DNA from: Cytophagales bacterium
GTDB taxonomy: Bacteria; Bacteroidota; Bacteroidia; Cytophagales; Cyclobacteriaceae
DNA: 48,955 nucleotides
Assembly: GCA_020402945.1 (NCBI GenBank)
Contig: JADBYQ010000082.1
Span: forward strand, 1-48,955
Reading direction: 5' to 3'
The number at the start of each line of letters is the position of its first letter. Position 1 is the first letter of the stretch. A model generated the notes under the pieces. That model was not told the DNA's origin, made no database searches, and saw nothing but the letters and a program-made list of their open reading frames with translations. This document shows positions 41,701 to 48,955 of this stretch, piece after piece. Position numbers and translations under genes: made by a program.

Positions 41701-42395
41701 TAGGTTCTTAGCCAACGGAGAAATTTGCCCCACAAGGATTTCGGCACTTCCTCGGTGATCGATGATGCCTCCTCGATTTGCTCTTTTACATATTGACTCT
41801 TTTTTGTGGGTGCCTGTGTTTTCACCCGACTTAAATAATTGTACGTTTTCTTCTCCTTTTCGCGTTGCAATTTTTCCTTTCTTTTTCGCTCAGCCTCTCG
41901 CTCTTCCCTTTCGCGCTGCAACGCAACTGGATTTTTTTGAGGCCGTGGTGTAAATTCCTTGCGGGGATTTTTCTTTCGTTCGGCAGTAGATATTGAATCA
42001 CTACTTGTTGACTCCGGTTGTTCTTGTGAAGTAGCTATTTTCTTCTTTTCAGGAATCTCAATCTTACCCAATACTTTTAGACCTGATAGTTCGATCTTTG
42101 GGGCTTTTATTAATTCGGGTAGTGGGGGAGCTTCCACCGCAACAGGCTGTTCTTCGGTTGGGGCTACCTCTTCAACAAATGGAGTGTGTATAGTTGGCTC
42201 AATCTTTTCTTCGGAAAGCGTGTTGCTAACCTCGGCCATCAATTGAGGAGCGTACTTTTGAGTGATCCAAGTCACGTATTCGTCTTCAATCCGGGTGTTA
42301 GAGTCCTCATTGACGACAATGTCTTTAGAAGCTAAAAAATCAATAATTTTTGAAGTGTGAATGCCCAATTTTCTGGACAACTGCCCAAGTCTCAT
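41700..42395 (-). CDS. IF-2 N-terminal-domain-like protein without a GTPase
   Basis: The 231-residue protein starts M-R-L-G-Q-L-S-R-K-L-G-I-H-T-S-K-I-I-D-F-L. That is very like the N-terminal (IF2_N) domain of Bacteroidota translation initiation factor IF-2, and the middle segment E-L-S-G-L-K-V-L-G-K-I-E-I also echoes IF-2. A highly charged Arg/Lys/Glu coiled-coil stretch (about residues 130–190) and a basic C-terminus (WGKFLRWLRT) follow. No G domain is present. It is convergent with the protease gene and downstream of arfB on the same strand. Confidence 0.7.
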   Translation of the reverse strand: MRLGQLSRKLGIHTSKIIDFLASKDIVVNEDSNTRIEDEYVTWITQKYAPQLMAEVSNTLSEEKIEPTIHTPFVEEVAPTEEQPVAVEAPPLPELIKAPKIELSGLKVLGKIEIPEKKKIATSQEQPESTSSDSISTAERKKNPRKEFTPRPQKNPVALQREREEREAERKRKEKLQREKEKKTYNYLSRVKTQAPTKKSQYVKEQIEEASSITEEVPKSLWGKFLRWLRT

Positions 42396-42529
42396 AGTTA
42401 TCTAAATCTAATTATGGCGTAAATATACTGGAAACTAACGCTGCGGGCTACACCCAACCTGCTATGGTGGTTCTCAAAATCAGTTAGTCTGTTTATTTGA
42501 TCAAATTCAAACTGCTGGTTGGCGTGTAT

Positions 42530-42940
42530 TTATTCCCTGCCCTTTTGCCTCCACTTCTTTTTCTCACCATGTTGCTTTTTCTGAAGGACGCGTTTTTGTT
42601 TGGCTGCTTTTGAAGGTTTAGTAGGCTTGCGTGTTTTTTTCTTAATGAATGCCCTTGTTAACAGATCTTGTAGTTTTTTGATCACCGCTTCCTTATTCTG
42701 AAGCTGAGAACGGGCTTCTTGTGAGGTAAGTTGTACTACCCCTTCTTTAGTAATGTGTGAGGATAGCTTTTGAAGAATTATTGTCTTGTCTTCTTCAGAA
42801 ACCAACAAAGATTGAACAACATTCCATTCCAGAGTTACTTTAGAGTTTACCTTATTTACATTTTGACCGCCCGGCCCACTACTCCGAGAAGTGGAAAAGA
42901 TAAATTCCGAATATAGGATGTCAACCGTTGGTGCTTTCAT
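42530..42940 (-). CDS. arfB: Alternative ribosome-rescue factor ArfB (YaeJ-like)
   Basis: This 136-residue release-factor-like protein has the catalytic GGQ in S-S-G-P-G-G-Q-N-V-N-K-V-N-S-K-V (about residues 21–36) followed by the usual T-S-Q-E-A-R-S-Q-L-Q-N-K-E and a Lys/Arg-rich tail. ArfB frees ribosomes stalled without a stop codon: its tail enters the empty mRNA channel and GGQ hydrolyses peptidyl-tRNA. Full-length release factors are about 2.5 times longer. The IF-2-like gene lies 134 bp downstream. Confidence 0.92.
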   Translation of the reverse strand: MKAPTVDILYSEFIFSTSRSSGPGGQNVNKVNSKVTLEWNVVQSLLVSEEDKTIILQKLSSHITKEGVVQLTSQEARSQLQNKEAVIKKLQDLLTRAFIKKKTRKPTKPSKAAKQKRVLQKKQHGEKKKWRQKGRE

Positions 42941-42965
42941 ACTTCGTCCTTAATACACTTTTAAT

Positions 42966-43700
42966 TTAGTTCTTCCATCGAATCAATATTTCAACGCGCC
43001 TGTTTTTTCTTCGGCCCTCGGGAGTATTATTGGGAAGAATGGGCTGCGAACTCCCCTTCCCGTTAGAACTAACTCTCTCCGGGTCTACACCACGGTCGAG
43101 TAAAAACTCCGCGACTACTTCAGCCCGCTGAGACGAAAGCGTCAGGTTATAATCCTCTTTTCCTGAATTGTCTGTATGCCCCAAAACATTAACACTTGCT
43201 TTTGATTCTATTCTCAAGAAGGCAGCGATCGAGTCCAAGGTCGGAATCATTCCTTGTTTCAATCGGTAACTATTGAATTCAAACAAAACTTCGCTTAGTG
43301 TAATAGTACTATCTGTTTTGATTCCGGGAGTTTTTTGTTTAACCAGCGGTATCTGTACATTCCCAGTCCGCTTTTCCAACAATAGGCTAGCTGTATCTTG
43401 AATCGTTTGCCTCTTTCGAGGTCTATTACTCGGTTTTTTATTGTCAAAGCTATTCCTTCTTTGTTCGTTTCGAAAACCGACAAAAAAGCGGCACCTCTCA
43501 TTAAAACAAATCAATCGGGTAAGAAAAAAATGATTGGGTGCTCCTTTGCGTCTGGTGAGCGCGGCATTTTCTTGGCTTAGGTGTGAAACAAAGAGAGGGA
43601 GTTTAGCCTTTTTCTTTTCTTGGGCAACCAATGAAAATGAGAGCAGGCAGCAGACCAAAATACTAAATAACTTCCCCATTTGCTTCTCTTTCATTTTCAT
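42966..43700 (-). CDS. OmpA-family peptidoglycan-associated protein
   Basis: The 244-residue protein has a signal peptide (LFSILVCCLLSFSLVAQ), a basic, Arg- and Asn-rich middle section, and an OmpA-type C-terminal domain from about residue 130. Its motifs are V-L-F-E-F-N-S-Y-R-L, V-L-G-H-T-D-N-S-G and L-S-S-Q-R-A-E-V-V-A-E-F-L, ending N-T-P-E-G-R-R-K-N-R-R-V-E-I. This domain binds peptidoglycan. ATGs occur at codons 1, 3 and 8, so the start could be slightly further in. It has no outer-membrane barrel. Confidence 0.85.
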   Translation of the reverse strand: MKMKEKQMGKLFSILVCCLLSFSLVAQEKKKAKLPLFVSHLSQENAALTRRKGAPNHFFLTRLICFNERCRFFVGFRNEQRRNSFDNKKPSNRPRKRQTIQDTASLLLEKRTGNVQIPLVKQKTPGIKTDSTITLSEVLFEFNSYRLKQGMIPTLDSIAAFLRIESKASVNVLGHTDNSGKEDYNLTLSSQRAEVVAEFLLDRGVDPERVSSNGKGSSQPILPNNTPEGRRKNRRVEILIRWKN

Positions 43701-43899
43701 TCTGGCCTGTTAAAAGTAAGAATAATTCTTTTATCAAGGGTTTGATCGGATAGAGGTTGATTTTGGCCAGGGATGCTTCCGAATCTTGACTGCCCCAATC
43801 CCCGAAACGGATAATTTGACCAGCTCATTTCCCATCTGTATATATTTACTTTTAACACATGCAATTTTTTTGTAATTCGGAATTCTAAACGCAATTCCC

Positions 43900-46800
43900 A
43901 TGAGATTTATCTTGCTCTTTGCTTTCCTGGTTTCCTTTGTCGCAGCTGATGCACAGAAGAAAACGACAACGTCAACAACTCTTTCGTTCGATCAGGCACT
44001 CTATTCCGGCATCAAGTGGCGCGAAGTGGGCCCTTATCGGGGAGGAAGGTCAAGCACTGTAACGGGTGTTCCCGGAAATCCAAACTTATACTATTTCGGC
44101 ACGGTAGGTGGTGGCGTGTGGCGTACCAAAGACGCAGGCCAGAGTTATGAAAATATTACTGATAAATATTTTGGCGGAACGATCGGTGCAGTAGCCGTAG
44201 CTGAAAGCGATCCCAATGTAATTTATGTGGGCGAGGGCGAGCAGACGCTGCGCAATAATGTGTCGAGCGGCTGGGGCGTTTGGAAGTCAACCGATGCCGG
44301 GGCAAGTTGGAAACACATTGGCCTAAGCGACTCAAGGCATATCTCACGTATTCGAATTCATCCGAAAAATCCGGAGATTGTTTATGTGGCAGCCATGGGC
44401 AATCTGTGGAAGCCCAACGAAATGCGTGGCGTTTATCGAAGTATAGATGGCGGCACTTCTTGGAAAAAAGTTTTATACATCAATGAGACTGCAATGGCTG
44501 GCGACCTGGCAATGGACCCTAACAATCCGCGCATTTTATATGCGGCTACCTGGAATATGAAACGCAATGGGTATCGCATGGATAGTGGCGGTCCTGATTC
44601 GAAACTTTGGAAAAGTACCGATGGCGGAGAGAACTGGGAAAATCTTTCGGACAAACCCGGAATGCCCAAGGGTATCAACGGGATCATTGGCGTTACCGTG
44701 TCTCCTGTTAACTCAAATAGAATCTGGACGATCATTGAAAATACAGAAGCTCCCGGAGTTTATCGATCAGATGATGCCGGAAAAACGTGGGCTCGTATTA
44801 ACCAAGATCGTGCATTGCTTCAACGTGCCTGGTATTACTGCCGCATTTATGCCGACACACAAAATGAAGACAAAGTGTGGGTGATGAATGTGAGCTATGG
44901 AGTTTCCAAAGATGGCGGCAAAACTTTTGAATTGAAAAATGCACCTCACGGTGATCATCACGATTTGTGGATTGATCCTGCCAATAACCAACGCATGGCG
45001 ATTGCAGATGATGGTGGTGCGCAAATCTCCAATGACGGTGGCGAAAACTGGACGACCTATCACAACCAACCAACAGCCCAGTTTTATCGGGTTACTACTG
45101 ATAATTCATTTCCGTATAATATTTTGGGCGCCCAACAAGACAATACAAGTGTGCGCATTCCACATCGCACCGATGGAAACTCAATCACTGATAAAGATTG
45201 GACCGCTCTTTCCATAGGAGAAAGTGCCCATCTGGCACCTGATCCAACAAATCCAAACATTATCTATGGCAGCGATTACAAAGGCTACATGAGCATGCAG
45301 AATTTAGATAACGGGCAGGAACGAAGTACCAATGTGTGGCCTGATCTACCAGCAGGTTCTGGTGTAGAGGTAATGAAATATCGCTTCAATTGGAATTACC
45401 CTTTGGTGTTCAGCAAACATGATTCAAAAAAATTATTTGCGGGATCGAATCATTTACATTCAACCATCAATGGTGGGCAAAGCTGGCAAGAAATCAGCCC
45501 AGACTTGACGCGAGGTGAACCAGAAACCATTAAATCATCCGGTGGCCCCATCACGCAAGACAATACCGGTGCAGAGTATTATGCGAATATTTTCGTGATC
45601 AGCGAATCGCCTTATACGAAAGATGAAATCTGGACAGGGTCTGATGACGGACTTATTCATGTAACTGCCGATGGTGGAAAAAATTGGAAGAACGTAACAC
45701 CTCCTCAATCGCCTGAGTACAATATGTGGAATAGTATCGATGTAAATCCGTTTGTAAAAGGGGGAGCGTATGCAGTAGCTACTTCCTACAAATTCGGTGA
45801 CTATACTCCTTACATCTATAAAACCACCGACTTTGGAAAAACATGGACGGTTATCACCACCGGTATTCCAAAAGAAGAATTTGTGCGCGTGGTTCGCGCT
45901 GATCTTAAACGCCAGGGCTTACTCTATGCAGGCACTGAAAAAGGCATGTGGATATCGTTCGATGATGGCGCAAGCTGGGCCAAGTTTCAACTCAATCTCC
46001 CTCCCGTTCCGGTTGCAGATCTTGCTGTAAAAGATGACAACCTGATTGCTGCCACGCATGGAAGAAGTTTTTGGATGATTGATGATTTGACTCCTCTTCA
46101 TCAATTGAAAGCGGAGATGGCATCGAACGCTTCCTTATTATTCAAACCAGCTGCTACCTATCGCATGCCAAGTCAAGGCGGCTATCGCGAGCCCCGCAAA
46201 GGAGAAGGCGAGAATAGGCCTGGGGGTGTACTCGTTCATTATTATCTGAAGTCGGTTGATGACAAGACGGACGTTAAATTGGAATTTTTAACCGCCAATG
46301 GCGAAGTGATCAAGTCCTACAGCAATAAAGCAAAGGAAAGACCTGAGCAGCTTACTGTAAAAACAGGAGGTAATCGGTTTGTATGGGATATGCGTTATTC
46401 AGGATACAAAACATTCCCGGGCATGGTGTTTTACGGCTCGCCCAACCAAGGACCAAAGGCTGTGCCCGGAAAGTATAAAGTTCGTCTCACTGTAAACCTG
46501 CCTACCGGACAGGCAGGTGGAGAATCGCAAGAGCAAGAATTTGAAATTTTGAAAGACCCCAGAGTGGCCACAACTCCTGAGGAGTTTCGCGCGCAGTTTG
46601 ATTATCTGATAAAGGTGCGCGACAAAGTAACTGATGCCAATCAAGGAGTGATTGACATTCGAAAGATTAAAGAAGATTTAGGTTCGCTGAAAAATAAAGT
46701 CGGGACAGAAGCACAATACAAAGAACTGATCGATGCAGTAAAGAAGTTTGAAGCCGAGTTGACCATTCATGAAAATAACATCCATCAAACAAAAAATCGC

Positions 46801-47055
46801 AGTGTGCAAGATCCTTTGAACTACGGCATAAAGATGAATAACCGATTGGCCCATCTGATGGTTGAACAAGCAGCCGGAGATTTCCCCCCTACTCAACAAG
46901 GCGAACAAGTCCGCGAGATGCTCACCAAAATGGTGGATGATGAATTGTTAAAACTCCGCTCTACGATCAATCAAAACACCGAGCGGATCAACAACATGGC
47001 AAAGGAAAAGGGAATTGAGGTGGTGATGATTAAGAAAAATCCGATTGTGAATTAA
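43900..47055 (+). CDS. Secreted Asp-box/BNR propeller protein (sortilin/VPS10-like)
   Basis: This 1051-residue protein has a signal peptide (FILLFAFLVSFVAADAQ) and two β-propellers with many Asp-box repeats, such as KSTDAGASWKH, RSIDGGTSWKK, KSTDGGENWEN, SKDGGKTFE, TADGGKNWKN and SFDDGASWAK. These belong to the VPS10/sortilin-like Asp-box proteins common in Bacteroidota, often annotated as glycosyl hydrolases without proof. A coiled-coil C-terminal part follows about residue 880. A palindromic insert encodes L-P-T-G-Q-A-G. The 199 bp upstream have no other gene. Confidence 0.82.
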   Translation: MRFILLFAFLVSFVAADAQKKTTTSTTLSFDQALYSGIKWREVGPYRGGRSSTVTGVPGNPNLYYFGTVGGGVWRTKDAGQSYENITDKYFGGTIGAVAVAESDPNVIYVGEGEQTLRNNVSSGWGVWKSTDAGASWKHIGLSDSRHISRIRIHPKNPEIVYVAAMGNLWKPNEMRGVYRSIDGGTSWKKVLYINETAMAGDLAMDPNNPRILYAATWNMKRNGYRMDSGGPDSKLWKSTDGGENWENLSDKPGMPKGINGIIGVTVSPVNSNRIWTIIENTEAPGVYRSDDAGKTWARINQDRALLQRAWYYCRIYADTQNEDKVWVMNVSYGVSKDGGKTFELKNAPHGDHHDLWIDPANNQRMAIADDGGAQISNDGGENWTTYHNQPTAQFYRVTTDNSFPYNILGAQQDNTSVRIPHRTDGNSITDKDWTALSIGESAHLAPDPTNPNIIYGSDYKGYMSMQNLDNGQERSTNVWPDLPAGSGVEVMKYRFNWNYPLVFSKHDSKKLFAGSNHLHSTINGGQSWQEISPDLTRGEPETIKSSGGPITQDNTGAEYYANIFVISESPYTKDEIWTGSDDGLIHVTADGGKNWKNVTPPQSPEYNMWNSIDVNPFVKGGAYAVATSYKFGDYTPYIYKTTDFGKTWTVITTGIPKEEFVRVVRADLKRQGLLYAGTEKGMWISFDDGASWAKFQLNLPPVPVADLAVKDDNLIAATHGRSFWMIDDLTPLHQLKAEMASNASLLFKPAATYRMPSQGGYREPRKGEGENRPGGVLVHYYLKSVDDKTDVKLEFLTANGEVIKSYSNKAKERPEQLTVKTGGNRFVWDMRYSGYKTFPGMVFYGSPNQGPKAVPGKYKVRLTVNLPTGQAGGESQEQEFEILKDPRVATTPEEFRAQFDYLIKVRDKVTDANQGVIDIRKIKEDLGSLKNKVGTEAQYKELIDAVKKFEAELTIHENNIHQTKNRSVQDPLNYGIKMNNRLAHLMVEQAAGDFPPTQQGEQVREMLTKMVDDELLKLRSTINQNTERINNMAKEKGIEVVMIKKNPIVN
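46497..46517 (+). repeat. 21-bp palindromic micro-element inside the Asp-box gene
   Basis: CCTGCCT, the centre ACCGGAC and AGGCAGG; in the gene direction it is identical to the htpG copy and is translated in the same frame as L-P-T-G-Q-A-G. It lies near the end of the β-rich region, before the coiled-coil part. Confidence 0.85.
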
Positions 47056-47100
47056 TCTGGTCTGGTTTTTATTCTGGGCATCGTTGCGATTGCAAAATAA

Positions 47101-47132
47101 ATCAGAAGAGTTTTAGTTGAAACTCTTCTGAT
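47101..47132 (-). terminator. Hairpin overlapping the end of dinB
   Basis: The arms ATCAGAAGAGTTT (47101–47113) and AAACTCTTCTGAT (47120–47132) form a perfect 13-bp stem with a six-base loop. In the dinB direction it covers the final codons and stop and is followed by TTATTTTGC, a weak U-rich tail. It probably ends the dinB message. Confidence 0.6.
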
Positions 47133-48205
47133 CTATCTGGCCTAGGTACAAAATCTGTAAAATTAGAAACCTGAATACCTAGTAGTCTGACTTTCTTGTT
47201 TAGCAGATCCGTGTTGAGTAATAGTTGCTTCGCTGTTAATTCGATTGATTCGAGGTCGTCAATGCCCCGTTCAAACGACTGGCTTCGCGTAATCTGCTTA
47301 AAATCGTGAAATTTAATTTTTAGTGTGATCGTTTTTCCTTTTAGTTGATACCGGTTCAATCGACTGTGAACACCCAATGCTATTTTTTCCAGCTCTACAT
47401 ACATTTCCTCTTGGGTAGTCAAATCAAACGGAAAAGTGTCCTCTGCGCCTACTGACTTTGTTTCCCGATCAGGCTTCACGAGCCGATCGTCTATACCGCG
47501 TACAATTTTATAGAAAAACCTTCCGGGCTTTCCGAAGTGTTTGATCAATTCTCTCTCTGTTAGTTTTTTTAAATCACCTCCCGTGTGCAAGCCTTGTCTT
47601 TTCATTTTCTCAGCGGTTACTTTGCCCACGCCAAAAAATTTCTCTACCGGCAGTTTTTCCATAAAGTTGGTAAGCCCGGATGGCCCTATAAAAGTAAGGC
47701 CATCCGGCTTGTTCATATCTGAAGCCACCTTGGCGGCAAACTTGTTCACAGAAACACCGGCAGAAGCTGTGAGGTGCAATTCGGTTTTAATGGCCCTGCG
47801 AATCAGCTTAGCGATTTCAATGGCGGAGCCTATACCTTGTTTATCGTGCGTTACATCCAAGAATGCCTCATCGAGCGAAAGAGGCTCTATCAAATCTGTA
47901 TATCGATGAAAAATCTCACGTATCTGACGAGACACTTCTTTGTAGGCATCAAATCGCGGGCGAACGAAAATCAGTTCCTTACAAAGTTGTGCTGCCCGTT
48001 TCGATGACATGGCCGAGCGAATTCCAAATTTCCTTGCCTCATAACTGGCTGTGGCAATTACGCCACCTCGCCCTTGAGGAGAGCCACCCACAGCAATGGG
48101 TTTGCCCCGCAAACTGGGGTTGTCTCGTTGTTCCACGGAAGCATAAAAAGCATCCATATCAATATGAATGATCTTTCGAATTTCTTTCGCAACAGCTTCT
48201 TCCAT
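47102..48205 (-). CDS. dinB: DNA polymerase IV (DinB)
   Basis: This 367-residue translesion polymerase has the Y-family active-site motifs I-I-H-I-D-M-D-A-F-Y-A-S-V-E (residues 12–25) and P-L-S-L-D-E-A-F-L-D, with the helix-hairpin-helix thumb (E-K-L-P-V-E-K-F-F-G-V-G-K-V-T-A-E-K-M) and the little-finger domain. The last five residues, Q-L-K-L-F, form a β-clamp-binding motif. A TATATTTG element lies eight bases before the start. It is likely induced on damage in many bacteria; no LexA box was identified here. Confidence 0.95.
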   Translation of the reverse strand: MEEAVAKEIRKIIHIDMDAFYASVEQRDNPSLRGKPIAVGGSPQGRGGVIATASYEARKFGIRSAMSSKRAAQLCKELIFVRPRFDAYKEVSRQIREIFHRYTDLIEPLSLDEAFLDVTHDKQGIGSAIEIAKLIRRAIKTELHLTASAGVSVNKFAAKVASDMNKPDGLTFIGPSGLTNFMEKLPVEKFFGVGKVTAEKMKRQGLHTGGDLKKLTERELIKHFGKPGRFFYKIVRGIDDRLVKPDRETKSVGAEDTFPFDLTTQEEMYVELEKIALGVHSRLNRYQLKGKTITLKIKFHDFKQITRSQSFERGIDDLESIELTAKQLLLNTDLLNKKVRLLGIQVSNFTDFVPRPDRSEEFQLKLF

Positions 48206-48213
48206 AGTCGGTA

Positions 48214-48221
48214 CAAATATA
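48214..48221 (-). promoter_or_regulatory. dinB −7 element
   Basis: TATATTTG on the minus strand is an exact TAnnTTTG match, with eight bases between it and the dinB ATG at 48205, so the message would be almost leaderless. Confidence 0.5.
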
Positions 48222-48315
48222 AAACACGGTCAATAGGAATTATAGACAACTCCGTACGTGCTGTGAGAGGATGCTTTCAGCGTCAATTTTAAGTTCAAAA
48301 ATGATATCAGATTGT

Positions 48316-48323
48316 TATCTTCG
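48316..48323 (+). promoter_or_regulatory. −7 element before the 115-residue protein
   Basis: TATCTTCG lies four bases before the ATG at 48328. It argues for that start rather than one further upstream, and for a near-leaderless message. Confidence 0.45.
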
Positions 48324-48327
48324 AGGC

Positions 48328-48675
48328 ATGAGAAAAAAGTTAGCTGAAGAAGTTGGTGCAAGAAAGAAATTCAGAGGTGTATTTGCCCGTTACGGGAAAA
48401 AAGTCAACTACAAAGGATATTCAGAAGAAACGGTTTTAGTTGAACAAATTGTAGACGCAGAAACCGGCCAAGTGATGTGTGACCATATTTGGTTTAACCT
48501 GACCAAGAGCTTCGAAAAACTAAATCTGACAAGCGGTGATGTTTTACAATTTGACGCAAGGATAAAAGAGTATCAAAAAGGATATAAAAACAGCGCGTAC
48601 AAAATCAACAACACCACTAAAGATTTCAAACTTAGTCATCCGACAAATATTTCACTGGTAAAGAAACCCGTTTAG
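48328..48675 (+). CDS. 115-residue protein, function unknown
   Basis: The product (MRKKLAEEVGARKKFRGVFA at the start) has the pattern VLVEQIVDAETGQVMCDHIW, then F-N-L-T-K-S-F, L-T-S-G-D-V-L-Q-F-D-A-R-I-K-E-Y-Q-K-G-Y. It is probably a small β-barrel (OB-like) cytoplasmic protein. I do not recognise the family securely; similar sequences seem to occur on mobile DNA. I chose 48328 because a −7 element ends four bases before it; the frame is open for 19 more codons upstream. The next gene begins four bases after its stop. Confidence 0.6.
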   Translation: MRKKLAEEVGARKKFRGVFARYGKKVNYKGYSEETVLVEQIVDAETGQVMCDHIWFNLTKSFEKLNLTSGDVLQFDARIKEYQKGYKNSAYKINNTTKDFKLSHPTNISLVKKPV

Positions 48676-48679
48676 GAAA

Positions 48680-48880
48680 ATGACACTAGATGAATTCAAG
48701 GTGATTGGTAATCCAAACGGGTTAACACCACTGCTTCAGGCCTTATGGTATGATGCAAACCAAGATTGGCAAAGTGCTCATCAAATTGCCCAGGAGTTAC
48801 ATACACAAAATGCCTCCTGTTTTCAGCGTTGCAACACCCTAGAAATTTTTCTGTACAATTTGGTACAGTTCGGTTTGTAA
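48680..48880 (+). pseudogene. Small conserved gene interrupted at its 3' end
   Basis: The first 46 residues (L-T-P-L-L-Q-A-L-W-Y-D-A-N-Q-D-W-Q-S-A-H-Q-I-A-Q-E-L) match, from memory, a small Bacteroidota protein family that normally continues A-W-V-H-A-Y-L-H-R-x-E-G-D. After A-S the sequence turns into unrelated C-F-Q-R-C-N-T-L and runs to a stop at 48880. The break is near 48819. The gene is therefore probably inactivated by an insertion. It is the second gene of a run with the 115-residue protein. Confidence 0.55.
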
Positions 48881-48955
48881 ATCGTCCATTTTGAGCAGTT
48901 TAGATTGGGTGTGTTTGGATTCTGGAAGCGTGAAAGTTATTTCATACATGTTATG
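48839..48955 (-). CDS. Partial or short ORF entering from the window end
   Basis: On the minus strand the frame is open from the window edge to a stop at 48839 and includes M-Y-E-I-T-F-T-L-P-E-S-K-H-T-Q-S-K-L-L-K (ATG at 48949). It begins 20 bases inside the probable insertion junction, so it may be the end of a mobile-element gene or a 36-residue protein. No family was recognised. Confidence 0.4.
   Translation of the reverse strand, partial: HNMYEITFTLPESKHTQSKLLKMDDLQTELYQIVQKNF

Noticed and set aside
43400-43520. Possible double frameshift in the OmpA-like gene
   Set aside because: The alternative frame looks protein-like, and a run of six T lies nearby, but the current frame is open from signal peptide to OmpA domain and also reads acceptably; there is no firm sign of error.
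43697-43894. 65-residue open frame on the minus strand before the OmpA-like gene
   Set aside because: No family features, no start signal, and it fills the shared upstream region of two divergent genes.
1-48955. CRISPR arrays, tRNAs, rRNAs, prophage or a complete insertion sequence
   Set aside because: No regularly spaced repeats, no cloverleaf-like sequence in spacers and no integrase or transposase gene were seen; the holin-family gene alone does not indicate a prophage.

Overview
The window reads as chromosomal DNA of a Bacteroidota bacterium, most likely a Cytophagales relative (inference). The reasons are the gliding/type IX secretion genes gldB, gldD and gldE, the Bacteroidota gene order mutY–ssb–gldE–gldD, many lipoproteins and secreted proteins, AT-rich spacers without obvious Shine-Dalgarno sites, and promoters of the Bacteroidota form TTTG–N~19–TAnnTTTG placed very close to start codons. 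I saw no rRNA, tRNA, CRISPR array or complete transposon.

Layout. 0.1–5 kb (minus strand): HEAT-repeat lipoprotein, TerB-like protein, the ferrous iron importer feoAB and gldB. 5–6.4 kb: a deoxynucleoside kinase and an orphan Uma2 nuclease. 6.4–8.7 kb (minus): a packed five-gene run of antitoxin, RelE-like toxin, holin-like membrane protein, DUF1801 protein and rluD. 8.7–12.4 kb: DEDDh exonuclease–GIY-YIG fusion, recX, a small secreted protein, tag and a CBM9-like secreted protein. 12.5–15.0 kb: an AT-rich accessory patch with DinD, an HNH endonuclease with an EVE-like front part and a MazG-like enzyme, flanked by two gene relics. 15.1–21.6 kb: PLP enzyme, GH113-like hydrolase, DUF433–DUF5615–lipB, a sugar-phosphate isomerase divergent from a YraN nuclease, and a MORN-like secreted protein. 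21.6–25.3 kb: htpG and a type IV AbiE toxin–antitoxin pair with two palindromic operators. 25.3–34.7 kb: rng, a 29-residue ribosomal-type microprotein, a TPR protein and HU on the minus strand, and mutY–ssb–gldE–gldD–(ParD/ParE-like pair)–recG on the plus strand. 34.7–47 kb: large exported proteins (propeller/Y_Y_Y sensor, dienelactone hydrolase, tricorn-type protease, Asp-box propeller) with a translation-related stretch between them (IF-2 N-terminal-like protein, arfB) and an OmpA-like protein. 47–48.95 kb: dinB and a small gene cut short at a probable insertion junction running off the window.

How the genes work together. DNA repair is heavily represented (exonuclease–GIY-YIG, recX, tag, mutY, ssb, recG, dinB, dinD). 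Three small toxin–antitoxin-like pairs sit at the head of, and overlap or nearly touch, housekeeping genes (rluD, lipB, recG). The most unusual signal is a 21-bp palindrome (arms CCTGCCT/AGGCAGG) found in the same coding orientation and reading frame inside three unrelated genes (htpG, the tricorn-like protease, the Asp-box propeller), where it encodes L-P-T/S-G-Q/K-A-G; a degenerate copy may lie in a fourth gene. It looks like a frame-neutral dispersed micro-element.
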